Virus record (IMG/VR): IMGVR_UViG_3300026455_000020
Coordinates: 1 to 44,855 of that record
Direction: 5' to 3' (one strand)
DNA length: 44,855 bases
Source of the DNA: a virus
The notes beneath the pieces are model-generated. The model did no database searches and had not been told where the DNA came from. It saw only the letters and a list, made by a program, of their open reading frames with translations. Below, piece after piece: positions 9,235 to 18,453 of the stretch (position 1 is the stretch's first letter; every line of letters begins with the position of its first letter). Both the position numbers and the translations under genes were made by a program.

Positions 9235-9564
9235 TTATGATATTTCAACATAACTCATGATGCAGTCTAATGCCGCTTCTTGGCTAGCAGAAATATGAAT
9301 TGCGTTATTTGGTGCTAAAATTAATTTTTCGCCACCGTTAACAACACGTAAACTTGAATTTGGTGCTATAATAATATCTTTAATAAAATAACCTACAGTA
9401 CTAGCATCGTCTGTAACGGTAATACTGGCTAAAATATTACTGCCTGTTAAATTTGCCAGACTTAAACCAATGACTGTACCTCTGGTACTTGGTCCAAATT
9501 CTAAAACTTGTATAGGAGTTGTTCCTATTTCGTTAACTACTTTGTTCTTAAAAAAGTTTGCCAT
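9235..9564 (-). CDS. Small beta-rich virion protein
   Basis: 109 residues with alternating hydrophobic strands and no charged clusters. The pattern is GTTPIQVLEF, then RGTVIGLSLAN, then SITVTDD, then YFIKDIIIAPNSSL. It resembles the overall plan of the small protein at 18109-18444 (an initial strand, a central 'pleasing N-linked' strand pair, an APNSSL/IPAGETF turn), so both may be related small beta-sandwich proteins of the tail. It lies 4 bases downstream of the first fibre gene and is probably co-translated with it. No family can be named with certainty. Confidence 0.65.
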   Translation of the reverse strand: MANFFKNKVVNEIGTTPIQVLEFGPSTRGTVIGLSLANLTGSNILASITVTDDASTVGYFIKDIIIAPNSSLRVVNGGEKLILAPNNAIHISASQEAALDCIMSYVEIS

Positions 9565-9568
9565 GTTC

Positions 9569-12500
9569 TTATCCTAATATCAGTGCGTAGGTGATTGCAA
9601 TATCTTCAGCAGTGGCCGCATTAATACCACCACCAGCACCTGCGGCAGAGTCCCAAGTAGTTCCATTAAAAATTTCTAACTGTTTTAGTTCTGAGTTGTA
9701 ACGTGTCATACCGACTACAGCGTATGCTGGACGTTCTGAGCTAATACCTGTTGGAACTACGAAACCATTTGTACCTGCAATTTTAAAATATCCAGTTCCG
9801 GACTGAGTAATTGTTGTTATTGCTCCAGAAACTGTGTTTGTTATAGTATTATCTTTAATAGCAAAGTTGGCCAGTTTGATACTGCCTGTACCTGTGGCAT
9901 TAAAAATAATGTCTGTGTTTGTTGTACTGCTAATTGTATTGCCGTCAATAATAATGTTGTCAACTTCAACACGTGGCACTTGTAATCTAGCACTGGTTAA
10001 ATCTGCTGTTACAACATTATTGTTGTAAAATCTAATAGTATCATCATTTGCGCCAGGTGTTAGTTCTGCTGTGATACGTGTTGTATCATCCAAGTCGCCG
10101 ACACCACTTAGTTTAATCCAGTTAACTCCGTCATAGCCTTCATAACGACCCATCTGGCTATTGAAACGAATCATACCAGACTGTGCTGTTGGACGCTCTG
10201 CTGTGTTACCCACAGGAATTATTAAACTTTGATTTGAATTAATGCTTACTAGTTTATTAGTTCCTGGTTGGATTACAATGTCGCTGGCAGAATTACTGCT
10301 GATAACGTTTGCGTTAACATTAAATTCTTCTAGAACAATGTAGCCTGTGCCATTAGCACGTAGTTCTAAATTACTGTTGGATACTGTTGTGGCAATGTAA
10401 TTGTCTTTGACAATTATGTCACCTGTATAAAATTCTTCTGCTGTAACTCTGTTACTGGCCAATGCGTTTGTTGAACTGACGTTTCCGCTGACAGTTAAAT
10501 TCTGTCCCAATGAAACGTTGTTATATGGCATTGTAATAATGCCTGTACCGGCTGCGCTTAATTCTAAATTACTGTTAGAAAGTGTTGTTTTAATTGTGTT
10601 GCCAGCAATTTTAATATTTTGAAATTGTGCATCGCTGCCAACTGTTAATGTGCCCGAAACGCTGTAGTTACCAGTCTGTGTTACGTTACCAGTTTGAATA
10701 ATATTACCAGTGTAGGTAACTGTTCCGGTAATATTTGTATTACCTAATGTAGATGTTCCTAGTACTGTTAGGTCGTTGTTAATTAAAACATTGTCACTAG
10801 GTACATAAATTCTTCCTGTGCCGTTAGCACGTAATTCTAAGTCAGCATTTGAGTCAACGGTTTTAATTACATTGCCGTCGATATTAATACTGTCAACGTG
10901 TAAATTACCAGTGTATAAATTTGCCCACTGTAGTCCGTTAGTTCCTAGTGTATAAGTTTCTGTTACGCCTGGAGTGATATTGCTGGTAATACCGGCAACA
11001 ATGCTAATAGTGTCAGTGGGCTGATCACCTAGTGTAATATTTCCGCCAACTGTTACGTTACCAGTAACATCTAAATTACCAGTAATGTTTACATTATTTT
11101 GTAGATTAATTTCATCGTTGGCACTTAGAACGTTAACTACACCGGTAGTGCTTTCAATAGTGTTGCCACTGATTTTAATATTACCAGTGCTAACTTCTGT
11201 ACCATCAATATAAGTTGTGTTTACGCCATCAGTAAATGTTACACCAGTTAAAGAACTAATGTTAAAACTTGTTGTGGTAAATTCTACTGTACCAGAGGCC
11301 TGGTTAACATAAAATAAGTCGCCAACTCTAAAGTCACCTTTATGGTCGACGCTGGAATAATAAATCTTTGCACCGTTTAGTTCAACAACTTCGTTAGCCT
11401 GTACTACATACGTTACATCATTATCTGTTCTGTGTAGTACACCAATATAGGCTAAGTTCTGTCCAATTAAGTAAGCAACAACACCTAGTCCGTCGCCATA
11501 GATACCATAGTTACCATAAACTGCGGCAGATCCAATACTACGAACTTCTGCACCAAAGTCTGAATAATCAACTAGACTAAATGCTGTGGCTGTGCCTCCT
11601 GCATTAGTTCTAATGTCCTGTGGCAATAGAACATCGTCTACAAAAACTGTAGAAGTATCTGCGCCGTCAAAGTGCGCTAACAATACGCTGTAAGAATCGT
11701 TTGGTAGTGCAGAAGAAGGAGCAGTAAACGAACTAGTGTGTCTAGCAGTTCCTTTGCTCACTCGGACATCGTCTACATATCCAACAAAATTTGCAGATCC
11801 GCTACCATCAGAACCTATTCTAAATGAACCATTATTGCCTACATCTCCTGCAACAGTATCAGTTGTTCCTAATAAAGTTCCGTTGACAAATGCTCTGATA
11901 GTTGAACCACTTCGTGTAAATGCGATGTGTGTCCATGTGTTAATAGATATTGTGCCGCCAAAAGTAACAGTACTGCTTCCGTAAAAGTTTCCTTTTAGTG
12001 TACCGTTTTCAATCATTGTGGTGTATCTGTCGGCTGCTTCACCACCGATGGTAAACAATGAAAATGTGCCAGTTACGTTTGTTGGATAGAACCAACCTTC
12101 TAATGCGAAATCTGCATCGAATACAAAGTCAGTTAAACTGTTTACAGTTACATAATCGCCTGTACCGTCTAGATACAGACTAGCAGTTCCAAATTTTTTC
12201 TGTGCTGTTTTAAGTTGTGCATCTCCATTGGCTGTAATAGTTTTACCGCCACGTTCTGACTGTGTTTCTAATCCTGTAACTTTACCTGTTAGATAAATTT
12301 TACCGTCTGTACCAACTTCGTCGATTGTACCTGAGCCTAGAACAGTAACTCCGTCTGTGTCATAGTAACTTAGTGTGTTGCCCACAGCAAATGTACCGGA
12401 GTTGCCAGTAACTCTAACTTCTGTTCTACCCTGTCCAGCAAATCCTTCGCTACTGCTGTACAAATACATACCTTTATCAGCAAAGTATGTAAACGAGTTT

Positions 12501-13783
12501 AACCATTCAATTCTTGCACCGTTTGTAGCAATTAATGTTTCAGCCGCTGGTGTGATAAATGTCACTGCGTGGAATAACATGGCCGCTTCAATGCTGTTTG
12601 CATTGACAATGCTACCGTCTAAGAATGCACCGTGACCTGCATCACCTGCGGCATATCCGCGAGGGTCATCTGCTGTGGCTGTACCCAGTCTTACACTACT
12701 ACCAAAGGTTAAAACTGTAATATTTTTTACATAAGGACTGCGTGTACTAACAGTCATACCTGGAGCAAATGTAAATGCGTGTCCAGTGTTGCCAATTGGC
12801 TCGTGCTCAAAACCTGTAATTGTAAAGTCTTGAATGGTAGTTTCGCCATTCATCTTGAAACAGTCTTGTTGACGTGTTGCCGCTGTAGGACGAATTGTTA
12901 CAGAACGCAGGTTAGCACCAACAATCGCAACGCCCTGTGGTACTGTTAGTGGAAAAATTTCTTCGTAATCGCCAGGGTACACATAAACAGTATCGCCTGT
13001 AGTTGCTTGGCTAAGAGCATGTTTGATTGTTAAGAACGGATCGTTTTGGTGTGTGCCGCTGTAACTGTCACTGCCGTTTACAGCAACGTACCAAATGTTC
13101 CCCTGACGTAGGTTTAAGTTAATGTTATCTACAACTAAATCACCAGTATCGATTACATCAGCAAATAAGTTGTTAGTCCATACGTCTGCCCAACGTTTGC
13201 CACTTTCACCTAATGTGTAAGTATCGTCTTGATCTGGAACAATGTTGCTGGCTACATCTGCGGCAAAAGTAATATTATCTGTATTGGCATCACCTAATGT
13301 AATATTGCCGTCTGCTGTGATATTTCCAGTAGCATGAATATTTCCGTAAACATTAGTGTCGGCAAATACTTCTACTGTGCCTGTGCCATTTGGACGTAGT
13401 TCAAGATTGGTGTTTGTGCTGTTTGTGCTGATAACATTGTTTTCTATGTCAATGTCGTCAACACGTAATTTTGCTTGATATACTACTGGACTTGCACCGC
13501 TAGGTAGCAAGGATAATACATCTTGTGTTGTGGAAATTGTTGTAGCAGAAATGCTAATGTCTGCAATTTCTGCTAGAGTATCTACTAGTAAGTTAGTAGT
13601 TCTAGTTGTACCATTTACGTGTAAAGTATGTGTAGGGTCGTTAGTCTTTATACCAACTCTGTGGTTGGCGGAGTCTGGATCAGTAACTTTTAAGTAAACA
13701 AGGTCAGTCTCAAAGGCTAAATCCACACCCTGGCGTAGAAGGTTGGCCTTTAAGAGCGGACCGGAAATTCGACCAACGGCCAT
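9569..13783 (-). CDS. Long tail-fibre-like protein: beta-helix with inserted LamG domain
   Basis: 1404 residues. It starts MAVGRISG-x2-LKANLLRQGVDLAFETDL, an anchor shared with the next upstream gene. A pectate-lyase-like beta-helix runs from about residue 228 (WYVAVNGSDSYSG) to 445. A laminin-G/concanavalin-type domain occupies about 515-715, with LEGWFYPTN, WTHIAFTRSG, FVNGTLLG and GYVDDVRVSKG. The beta-helix family sequence then resumes at FGAEVRSIGSA. After VELNGAKIYYSS and DFRVGDLF come many GN-x-T/LELRANGTG repeats to the C-terminus, with two IP-x-G-x-T-x2-RP/EGYDG-x-NW motifs. The ATG follows an AGGAGTG ribosome site and a structured leader. Host attachment is inferred; without a chaperone or catalytic motif I see no enzyme. 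Confidence 0.8.
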   Translation of the reverse strand: MAVGRISGPLLKANLLRQGVDLAFETDLVYLKVTDPDSANHRVGIKTNDPTHTLHVNGTTRTTNLLVDTLAEIADISISATTISTTQDVLSLLPSGASPVVYQAKLRVDDIDIENNVISTNSTNTNLELRPNGTGTVEVFADTNVYGNIHATGNITADGNITLGDANTDNITFAADVASNIVPDQDDTYTLGESGKRWADVWTNNLFADVIDTGDLVVDNINLNLRQGNIWYVAVNGSDSYSGTHQNDPFLTIKHALSQATTGDTVYVYPGDYEEIFPLTVPQGVAIVGANLRSVTIRPTAATRQQDCFKMNGETTIQDFTITGFEHEPIGNTGHAFTFAPGMTVSTRSPYVKNITVLTFGSSVRLGTATADDPRGYAAGDAGHGAFLDGSIVNANSIEAAMLFHAVTFITPAAETLIATNGARIEWLNSFTYFADKGMYLYSSSEGFAGQGRTEVRVTGNSGTFAVGNTLSYYDTDGVTVLGSGTIDEVGTDGKIYLTGKVTGLETQSERGGKTITANGDAQLKTAQKKFGTASLYLDGTGDYVTVNSLTDFVFDADFALEGWFYPTNVTGTFSLFTIGGEAADRYTTMIENGTLKGNFYGSSTVTFGGTISINTWTHIAFTRSGSTIRAFVNGTLLGTTDTVAGDVGNNGSFRIGSDGSGSANFVGYVDDVRVSKGTARHTSSFTAPSSALPNDSYSVLLAHFDGADTSTVFVDDVLLPQDIRTNAGGTATAFSLVDYSDFGAEVRSIGSAAVYGNYGIYGDGLGVVAYLIGQNLAYIGVLHRTDNDVTYVVQANEVVELNGAKIYYSSVDHKGDFRVGDLFYVNQASGTVEFTTTSFNISSLTGVTFTDGVNTTYIDGTEVSTGNIKISGNTIESTTGVVNVLSANDEINLQNNVNITGNLDVTGNVTVGGNITLGDQPTDTISIVAGITSNITPGVTETYTLGTNGLQWANLYTGNLHVDSINIDGNVIKTVDSNADLELRANGTGRIYVPSDNVLINNDLTVLGTSTLGNTNITGTVTYTGNIIQTGNVTQTGNYSVSGTLTVGSDAQFQNIKIAGNTIKTTLSNSNLELSAAGTGIITMPYNNVSLGQNLTVSGNVSSTNALASNRVTAEEFYTGDIIVKDNYIATTVSNSNLELRANGTGYIVLEEFNVNANVISSNSASDIVIQPGTNKLVSINSNQSLIIPVGNTAERPTAQSGMIRFNSQMGRYEGYDGVNWIKLSGVGDLDDTTRITAELTPGANDDTIRFYNNNVVTADLTSARLQVPRVEVDNIIIDGNTISSTTNTDIIFNATGTGSIKLANFAIKDNTITNTVSGAITTITQSGTGYFKIAGTNGFVVPTGISSERPAYAVVGMTRYNSELKQLEIFNGTTWDSAAGAGGGINAATAEDIAITYALILG
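11557..12427 (-). other. LamG-containing insertion relative to the tandem paralogue
   Basis: About 290 residues (roughly 453-743) are present here, where the neighbouring paralogue has only about 20, between its FTYFA-x4-LY segment and the shared AEVRSIGSA. The insert has a short beta region followed by a complete LamG-like domain. The length difference between the two proteins, about 265 residues, is mostly explained by this insert. Confidence 0.7.
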
Positions 13784-13902
13784 ATATCACTCCTGATAAC
13801 CCCGTGTTTCACGGTTAACCAAGTTCTCATCCCTTGCGGGCTCTTTGCTGGTTTACCACAGTTTAATCATACAAGAAATTGGTCGTTCCTTGTAATCAGT
13901 AG
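13784..13902 (-). promoter_or_regulatory. Structured 5' leader of the LamG fibre gene
   Basis: About 120 bases separate the late promoter from the ATG, far longer than most leaders here. Just before the ribosome site lies a hairpin with stem CCGTG, loop AAA, stem CACGG, flanked by AACC/GGTT. Other short inverted repeats occur further upstream. There is no U-tract, so it is not a typical terminator. Confidence 0.45.
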
Positions 13903-13910
13903 TATTTAGC
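13903..13910 (-). promoter_or_regulatory. Predicted late promoter (GCTAAATA)
   Basis: The minus strand reads GGCTAAATAC, identical over ten bases to the predicted late promoter at 20013-20020. It lies just downstream of the stop codon of the preceding fibre gene. Confidence 0.55.
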
Positions 13911-13921
13911 CGTTTGTATTT

Positions 13922-16900
13922 TTAACCTAGTATTAGGTTCCAAAGATAGGAAATGTCTTCCATATATTGTTGCGTAACAGTTTCGCCCTCACCGCCAGCA
14001 TTACCCCATTTTGTACCAGTCCACACTTCAACAACACTTTCTTCAATGTTGTATCTAGTTTCACCGACTTCTGGGGATGAAGGTTGTTCTGCTGTAGTTC
14101 CGTAGGGAATTACTAGACCATTAGTTCCAGTAAATTTAATATATCCTAGCCCTGTAGATCCAAGTGTTATTGCAGAATTTAACTCGTTTCTAATATCAGA
14201 TCCATCTGGGGTAATATTTTCAATTCTATTAAGTCCGGTTCCATTGGGTGCAAATGTTAGATCATTGTTAGTTGTAGTAACTGTGTTAACATCAAATAAT
14301 GTATTGTCTACTAGTAATCCGTTAGTACGTAATCTTGTGGAAGTAATATCCATTGTTAGGATATTATCTGCTTTAAAGTTTATTTCTTCACTAGAACCAG
14401 CAGTTACAGATGTTTGTCTATCTGCTGAATATACTCCGCCAAATGCCGCGCCATAGCCTTCAAAAATTCCAGTTGTGGTATTAAATCTAACATCACCTTG
14501 TTGGAATGTTGGGCGATTTGCCGTGGTACCTTTTGGAACTATTAATGCCGCAGTAGTATCAAATTTTAAATTTTTACCAGTGTTGGGCTGTAGTACAATG
14601 TCATCTGCATTAGAAACAGTACTTCCAGTAAATTTTGTAGTTTCTAAAAATACTCCGCCTGCAGAGTTTCCTCTTAATTCTAAATTTGAGTTACTGGTAG
14701 TTGTAGAAATGTAGTTGTCTTTGATTAAGATATCTGCATTATAAAATTCTTCAGCAGTATATCTATTGCTGGCTGTGATATTTGTTGTGTAATAATCACC
14801 AGAAATGCTAAGACTTCGTGTAATGCTAACATTATCTACTGGAATTTGTATAATGCCGGAAGCGTGTGCGCTTAGTTCTAAATCACTGTTTGAATCACTG
14901 GTGAAAATTCTATTATTAACTATCTGAACATTGTCAAAATATGCGCTAGATCCTACAGTTAATGTTCCGCTAATGTCTAAAAATCCTGTGTTAGATTTAT
15001 CACCAGCGAGTACTACTGCACCGGTATGATTTAAAGTTCCTATAACATTTACAGATTTTACAGTAGTTAATCCGCTGACAGTAAGATTTTGGTCGAACGC
15101 CGCATAATCTTTTAAGTTTACGATTCCTGCAGAATTAGCACGTAGTTCTAAGTCACTGTTTGACACAGTAGTTTCTATTACATTTCCTCTAATTCTAATA
15201 TCGTTAATATTTGCTTCTGATGTATAAGTATCTCGCCATACTTTTGTACTTGAACCTAAGTTGTAGGTTTCTGTTACATCTGGTTCAAAATTTTGATTTA
15301 ATGTTTGTTTGAATGTTACGGTATCTACTGTTTGATTACCTAAAATTAATTGTCCACCTAGACTAAAATCTCCGGTGATATCTAAATTCTTAGCAACATT
15401 AACATCTAAAGTTAGGTTAGTTTCTCCGCTGGCTGATAAAATGTTTACTTCGCCAAATAAAGATTCAATTGTATTTCCTGCTATTTTTAAATTGCCTGTA
15501 TTAACAAAATCTTTTGTAATTGTTGTTACGTCTGCGCCCGTGGTAATAGTCAAACCAGTTGCACCTGTTGATGCTAATCCGCTGGCGTCAAAACTAACTG
15601 TACCATTTTCAAAATCGACATAAAATTGATCGCCTACACGGAATGTACCTTTGTGATCCTGACTTTGATAGTAAACTCTACCGCTGTTTAATTCTACTGT
15701 TTCGTTAGTTTGTACAACTAGTGTGTCATCATTAGTAGCATCTTTGCCTGTACCTATATAGGCAAAGTTGTGCTGAATTAGATACATTAATGTATCTGCA
15801 CCGTCTGCTACTGCTCCATAATTTCCGTAAACGTTTGCTGAACCAATACTACGAACTTCTGCACCATAGGCCAGTGTGCTACCATCTTCAGTTAATCTAC
15901 CTGTGCCTTGTATAGCATATAGAGCTCTATTAGCAAAATATGTAAATGAATTTAACCATTCAACACGCACACCGTTGGTCATTGTCAATGCATCTACACC
16001 AGGTGTGATAAATGTCACAGCATGGAACAACATACTTGCTTCTTTAGTTAAGTAGTTTGTTTCACTACCGTCTACTAGGGCACCTTTACCCGCATCGCCA
16101 CTGGCAAAACCTCTTGGATCATCGGCTGTAGTTGTTGTACCTTGTGTTATAACTGATACATTTTGAATGTAAGGACTGCGACTAGTTACCTGCGCATTTG
16201 GAGCAAAACGGAAAGCATAACCTTTGTCGTTAATACTGTCATAGTAAAAGTCTTTGATTGTTAAGTTATTAACTGTGGTTTCACCATTTAAATGAAATAC
16301 GTCTTCGCTTTGACTGGCTGTGTCTGGAACAATGGTAACGCTTCTTAATTCTAATCCACTTACAGCAACACCTGCCGGAACAACTAATGGTAATAGTTCT
16401 GCATAAGTTCCTGGATATATTTTAATTGTGTCACCGGCAGTGGCCACGCTTAATGCTTTTTCAATAGTAGCATACGGTGCGTTTTCGTGATTACCTTGAT
16501 TTAAGTTATCGCCATTTTCAGCAACAAACCATGTTTTGCCCGGACGAAGAGCATAGTTAACTCCACTAGGAGTTGATAAACTGCTAGTAGTTACTTGTTG
16601 CCCGTTGACTAGATTTGTGTACAGGCCGTTCCATCTATTAGATGATGATGTTCCTAAACTATAAAATGCATCTGTATCTGGAACAATGTTACTGGCTATG
16701 TCTGCATTAAAATCTACAGCATCGTTTTGATCTGAACCAAATGTAATCGTGCCGTCTAAGGTAATATCGCCGGTAGAGTGTAAATTACCAGTAATATTAA
16801 ACTCGTTGTAAACTTCTAACGTGCCTGATCCGTTTGGTCTAATTTCTAAGTTAGTATTAGATGAACTTGCTGTCAAGGCGGCATCGCCCAAATCGATAAC

Positions 16901-17341
16901 ATCATCAAATGTTGTTGTAGATGCTAGTCCTAAGTCTAAGAAGAAATCCTGTCCGCCGCTGGCTGGACCACCGTCTAATTGATCTAATAAAATACTGCTA
17001 GTAGTGGCAATAATATTATTGTTAATAAAAATATCGTCTGTAGATATAGCAGATGCAACTACACGATTAACTGCGGTAATGTTTAACGATCCTAATGCTG
17101 TAGTAATTCTAGAGAAATCTACAGTAATATCGTTATTAGTAAAATTTGTTGATAGTGTATTGGTACTGCGTGTTGTACCTAATACTTCTAATTCTGTGTT
17201 GGGAGAATTAGTTTTAATGCCCAAGCGGCTAGTGCCAACATCGAAGTATATTAAATCGGTTTCAAAGGAAAGATCAACACCGTCTCGCAACAGGTTGTCT
17301 TTAAGCATTCCACCGGAAATTCGGCCAATATCTACAGGCAT
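13922..17341 (-). CDS. Long tail-fibre-like protein: beta-helix fibre paralogue without LamG
   Basis: 1139 residues from the ATG at 17341 (MPVDIGRISGG). A longer in-frame start at 17356 would need TTG and would swallow the GGAG ribosome site; the paralogue also begins at this point. The order of parts matches the 9569-13783 protein: anchor, GSGTLEVYNEFNITGN repeats, a beta-helix beginning WFVAENGDNLNQG, MLFHAVTFITPG, EWLNSFTYFA, AEVRSIGSANVYGNYG, VELNSGRVYYQSQDHKGTFRVGDQF, then LELRANS repeats and two IP-x-G-x-TA motifs. The two genes are an old tandem duplication. It is read from a late promoter embedded in a 17-base palindrome. A tail-fibre role is inferred. Confidence 0.8.
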   Translation of the reverse strand: MPVDIGRISGGMLKDNLLRDGVDLSFETDLIYFDVGTSRLGIKTNSPNTELEVLGTTRSTNTLSTNFTNNDITVDFSRITTALGSLNITAVNRVVASAISTDDIFINNNIIATTSSILLDQLDGGPASGGQDFFLDLGLASTTTFDDVIDLGDAALTASSSNTNLEIRPNGSGTLEVYNEFNITGNLHSTGDITLDGTITFGSDQNDAVDFNADIASNIVPDTDAFYSLGTSSSNRWNGLYTNLVNGQQVTTSSLSTPSGVNYALRPGKTWFVAENGDNLNQGNHENAPYATIEKALSVATAGDTIKIYPGTYAELLPLVVPAGVAVSGLELRSVTIVPDTASQSEDVFHLNGETTVNNLTIKDFYYDSINDKGYAFRFAPNAQVTSRSPYIQNVSVITQGTTTTADDPRGFASGDAGKGALVDGSETNYLTKEASMLFHAVTFITPGVDALTMTNGVRVEWLNSFTYFANRALYAIQGTGRLTEDGSTLAYGAEVRSIGSANVYGNYGAVADGADTLMYLIQHNFAYIGTGKDATNDDTLVVQTNETVELNSGRVYYQSQDHKGTFRVGDQFYVDFENGTVSFDASGLASTGATGLTITTGADVTTITKDFVNTGNLKIAGNTIESLFGEVNILSASGETNLTLDVNVAKNLDITGDFSLGGQLILGNQTVDTVTFKQTLNQNFEPDVTETYNLGSSTKVWRDTYTSEANINDIRIRGNVIETTVSNSDLELRANSAGIVNLKDYAAFDQNLTVSGLTTVKSVNVIGTLNHTGAVVLAGDKSNTGFLDISGTLTVGSSAYFDNVQIVNNRIFTSDSNSDLELSAHASGIIQIPVDNVSITRSLSISGDYYTTNITASNRYTAEEFYNADILIKDNYISTTTSNSNLELRGNSAGGVFLETTKFTGSTVSNADDIVLQPNTGKNLKFDTTAALIVPKGTTANRPTFQQGDVRFNTTTGIFEGYGAAFGGVYSADRQTSVTAGSSEEINFKADNILTMDITSTRLRTNGLLVDNTLFDVNTVTTTNNDLTFAPNGTGLNRIENITPDGSDIRNELNSAITLGSTGLGYIKFTGTNGLVIPYGTTAEQPSSPEVGETRYNIEESVVEVWTGTKWGNAGGEGETVTQQYMEDISYLWNLILG

Positions 17342-17352
17342 GTGATTAGTCT

Positions 17353-17369
17353 CCAATAATATTTATTGG
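17353..17369 (-). promoter_or_regulatory. Late promoter inside a perfect palindrome
   Basis: The arms CCAATAA and TTATTGG flank TAT. On the minus strand the core reads AATAAATA (17360-17367), 19 bases before the ATG at 17341. The GGAG ribosome site overlaps its edge. Confidence 0.55.
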
Positions 17370-17395
17370 ATCCTGAATTATTAAAAGTGTTGAGA

Positions 17396-18109
17396 TTAAC
17401 GGTCGAAGCCGTGAATGACAGTGACTGGTTTACCGTAAGGAACAGCACTTGTGAACTCTACAAAACGTCCAACTCTTGTTACAGTAACGCTAACAGTTCC
17501 AGATCCGCTAGCATTTGTGTTTAGTGTTAAACTTACGCCAGGACTTACACCTGTTACAGTCCCAGAAACACCAGATCCAGATACAGTTGCACCGATCATA
17601 CTGTCAGTGGCTTCTGAAGTAATTAATGTTGGGTTTCCGTCTGTCTTTGCTACAGAAATAGTACTTGCGGGCGCATCTACTAGTGTGTAGTTTGTTGTAG
17701 AAATTTGATAAACGTTTTCAATTAATACGAATAAGTTCTGTGGGTTTGTTAGTTCTGGATATGGATAATCAGCATACCCCGAATCCAACGGGCCAAAATA
17801 AACTTCGGCAGCGTCACCGTTACCTAGATTTTGTTGTGTAATTAGTGCTGGTTCTTTAAATCTAAATTTGCGCCATGCCGCTGGAGTTCCTTGACGTCCT
17901 TCAAATTCTTGGTCCGTTGTGTTATAACGAATATGTCCTTCGACTGGACTAGTTACTGTGCCAGATTCGCCAGGACGACTAGTAGTAGGTCCGTTGGGAA
18001 TTAACAATACGTTTTCAGTATCTAACTTAACTTCGTCTGTAATTTCAACCGCAATACGATTGTCTTTTACATTACGACTGTTTAATTGATTACGTTTTAA
18101 AAACTTCAT
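17396..18109 (-). CDS. Virion structural protein with IP-x-G-x-T/RP motif
   Basis: 237 residues from the ATG at 18109 (MKFLKRNQLNSRNVKDN), which overlaps the upstream stop as TAATG and so suggests coupled translation. The reading frame continues upstream, but that part overlaps the preceding gene. Residues about 35-85 carry the motif LLIPNGPTTSRPG, IRYNTTDQEFEG and W-x-KF, which recurs twice in each fibre protein. The middle (ENVYQIS, NYTLVDA) is followed by a Gly/Ser/Thr-rich beta segment (SGSGVSGTVTG). The C-terminus reads AVPYGKPVTVIHGFDR. A small tail or neck decoration protein is likely; the precise role is unknown. Confidence 0.7.
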   Translation of the reverse strand: MKFLKRNQLNSRNVKDNRIAVEITDEVKLDTENVLLIPNGPTTSRPGESGTVTSPVEGHIRYNTTDQEFEGRQGTPAAWRKFRFKEPALITQQNLGNGDAAEVYFGPLDSGYADYPYPELTNPQNLFVLIENVYQISTTNYTLVDAPASTISVAKTDGNPTLITSEATDSMIGATVSGSGVSGTVTGVSPGVSLTLNTNASGSGTVSVTVTRVGRFVEFTSAVPYGKPVTVIHGFDR

Positions 18110-18444
18110 TAACTTACTCTCATTGAAGTTAGAGATACACTTAGTCGTGTATTTGCATCTGCTGTTGCCCAAATTCTTTCTTCTGAACCTAGTACAATTT
18201 TTTCTGTATCAAATGTAAATGTTTCACCTGCTGGTATTGTTAAGTTATGAATAACTTTAGTAGTGTTAGCAATAGTAGCCGGTAAAGGTGCTAATAACCA
18301 AAGATTTAAAACAACATCCGATGTTGAATAATTGCAAAACATCATGCAGGTCACAGCATATTCTCTGTCATCAGAACCAACAGTGCCAGGGGCAGTATAA
18401 ATTGCACTGCCTAGTGTAGTTACTAAATTGCTTGTGATTGCCAT
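18109..18444 (-). CDS. Small beta-rich virion protein
   Basis: 111 residues. Predicted strands include AIYTAPG, YAVTCMMFCNYS, VVLNLWLLAP, KVIHNLTIPAGETFTFD and KIVLGSEERIWATAD. The IPAG-x-T/L-x-EKIVLG-x2-ERIWA plan is one I recall from small phage virion proteins of aquatic T4-like phages. It sits 9 bases downstream of the 338-residue structural protein and overlaps the next gene by one base, so the three form one translational unit. Unknown function, probably virion. Confidence 0.65.
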   Translation of the reverse strand: MAITSNLVTTLGSAIYTAPGTVGSDDREYAVTCMMFCNYSTSDVVLNLWLLAPLPATIANTTKVIHNLTIPAGETFTFDTEKIVLGSEERIWATADANTRLSVSLTSMRVS

Positions 18445-18453
18445 GTTCTATCC

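Noticed and set aside
17342-17356. Upstream TTG start for the second fibre gene
   Set aside because: It would absorb the GGAG ribosome site, and the paralogue starts at the position of the ATG at 17341.
18110-18172. Longer start for the 237-residue protein
   Set aside because: The extra 21 residues overlap the end of the preceding gene in another frame. The ATG at 18109 forms a TAATG junction and begins a sensible phage sequence.
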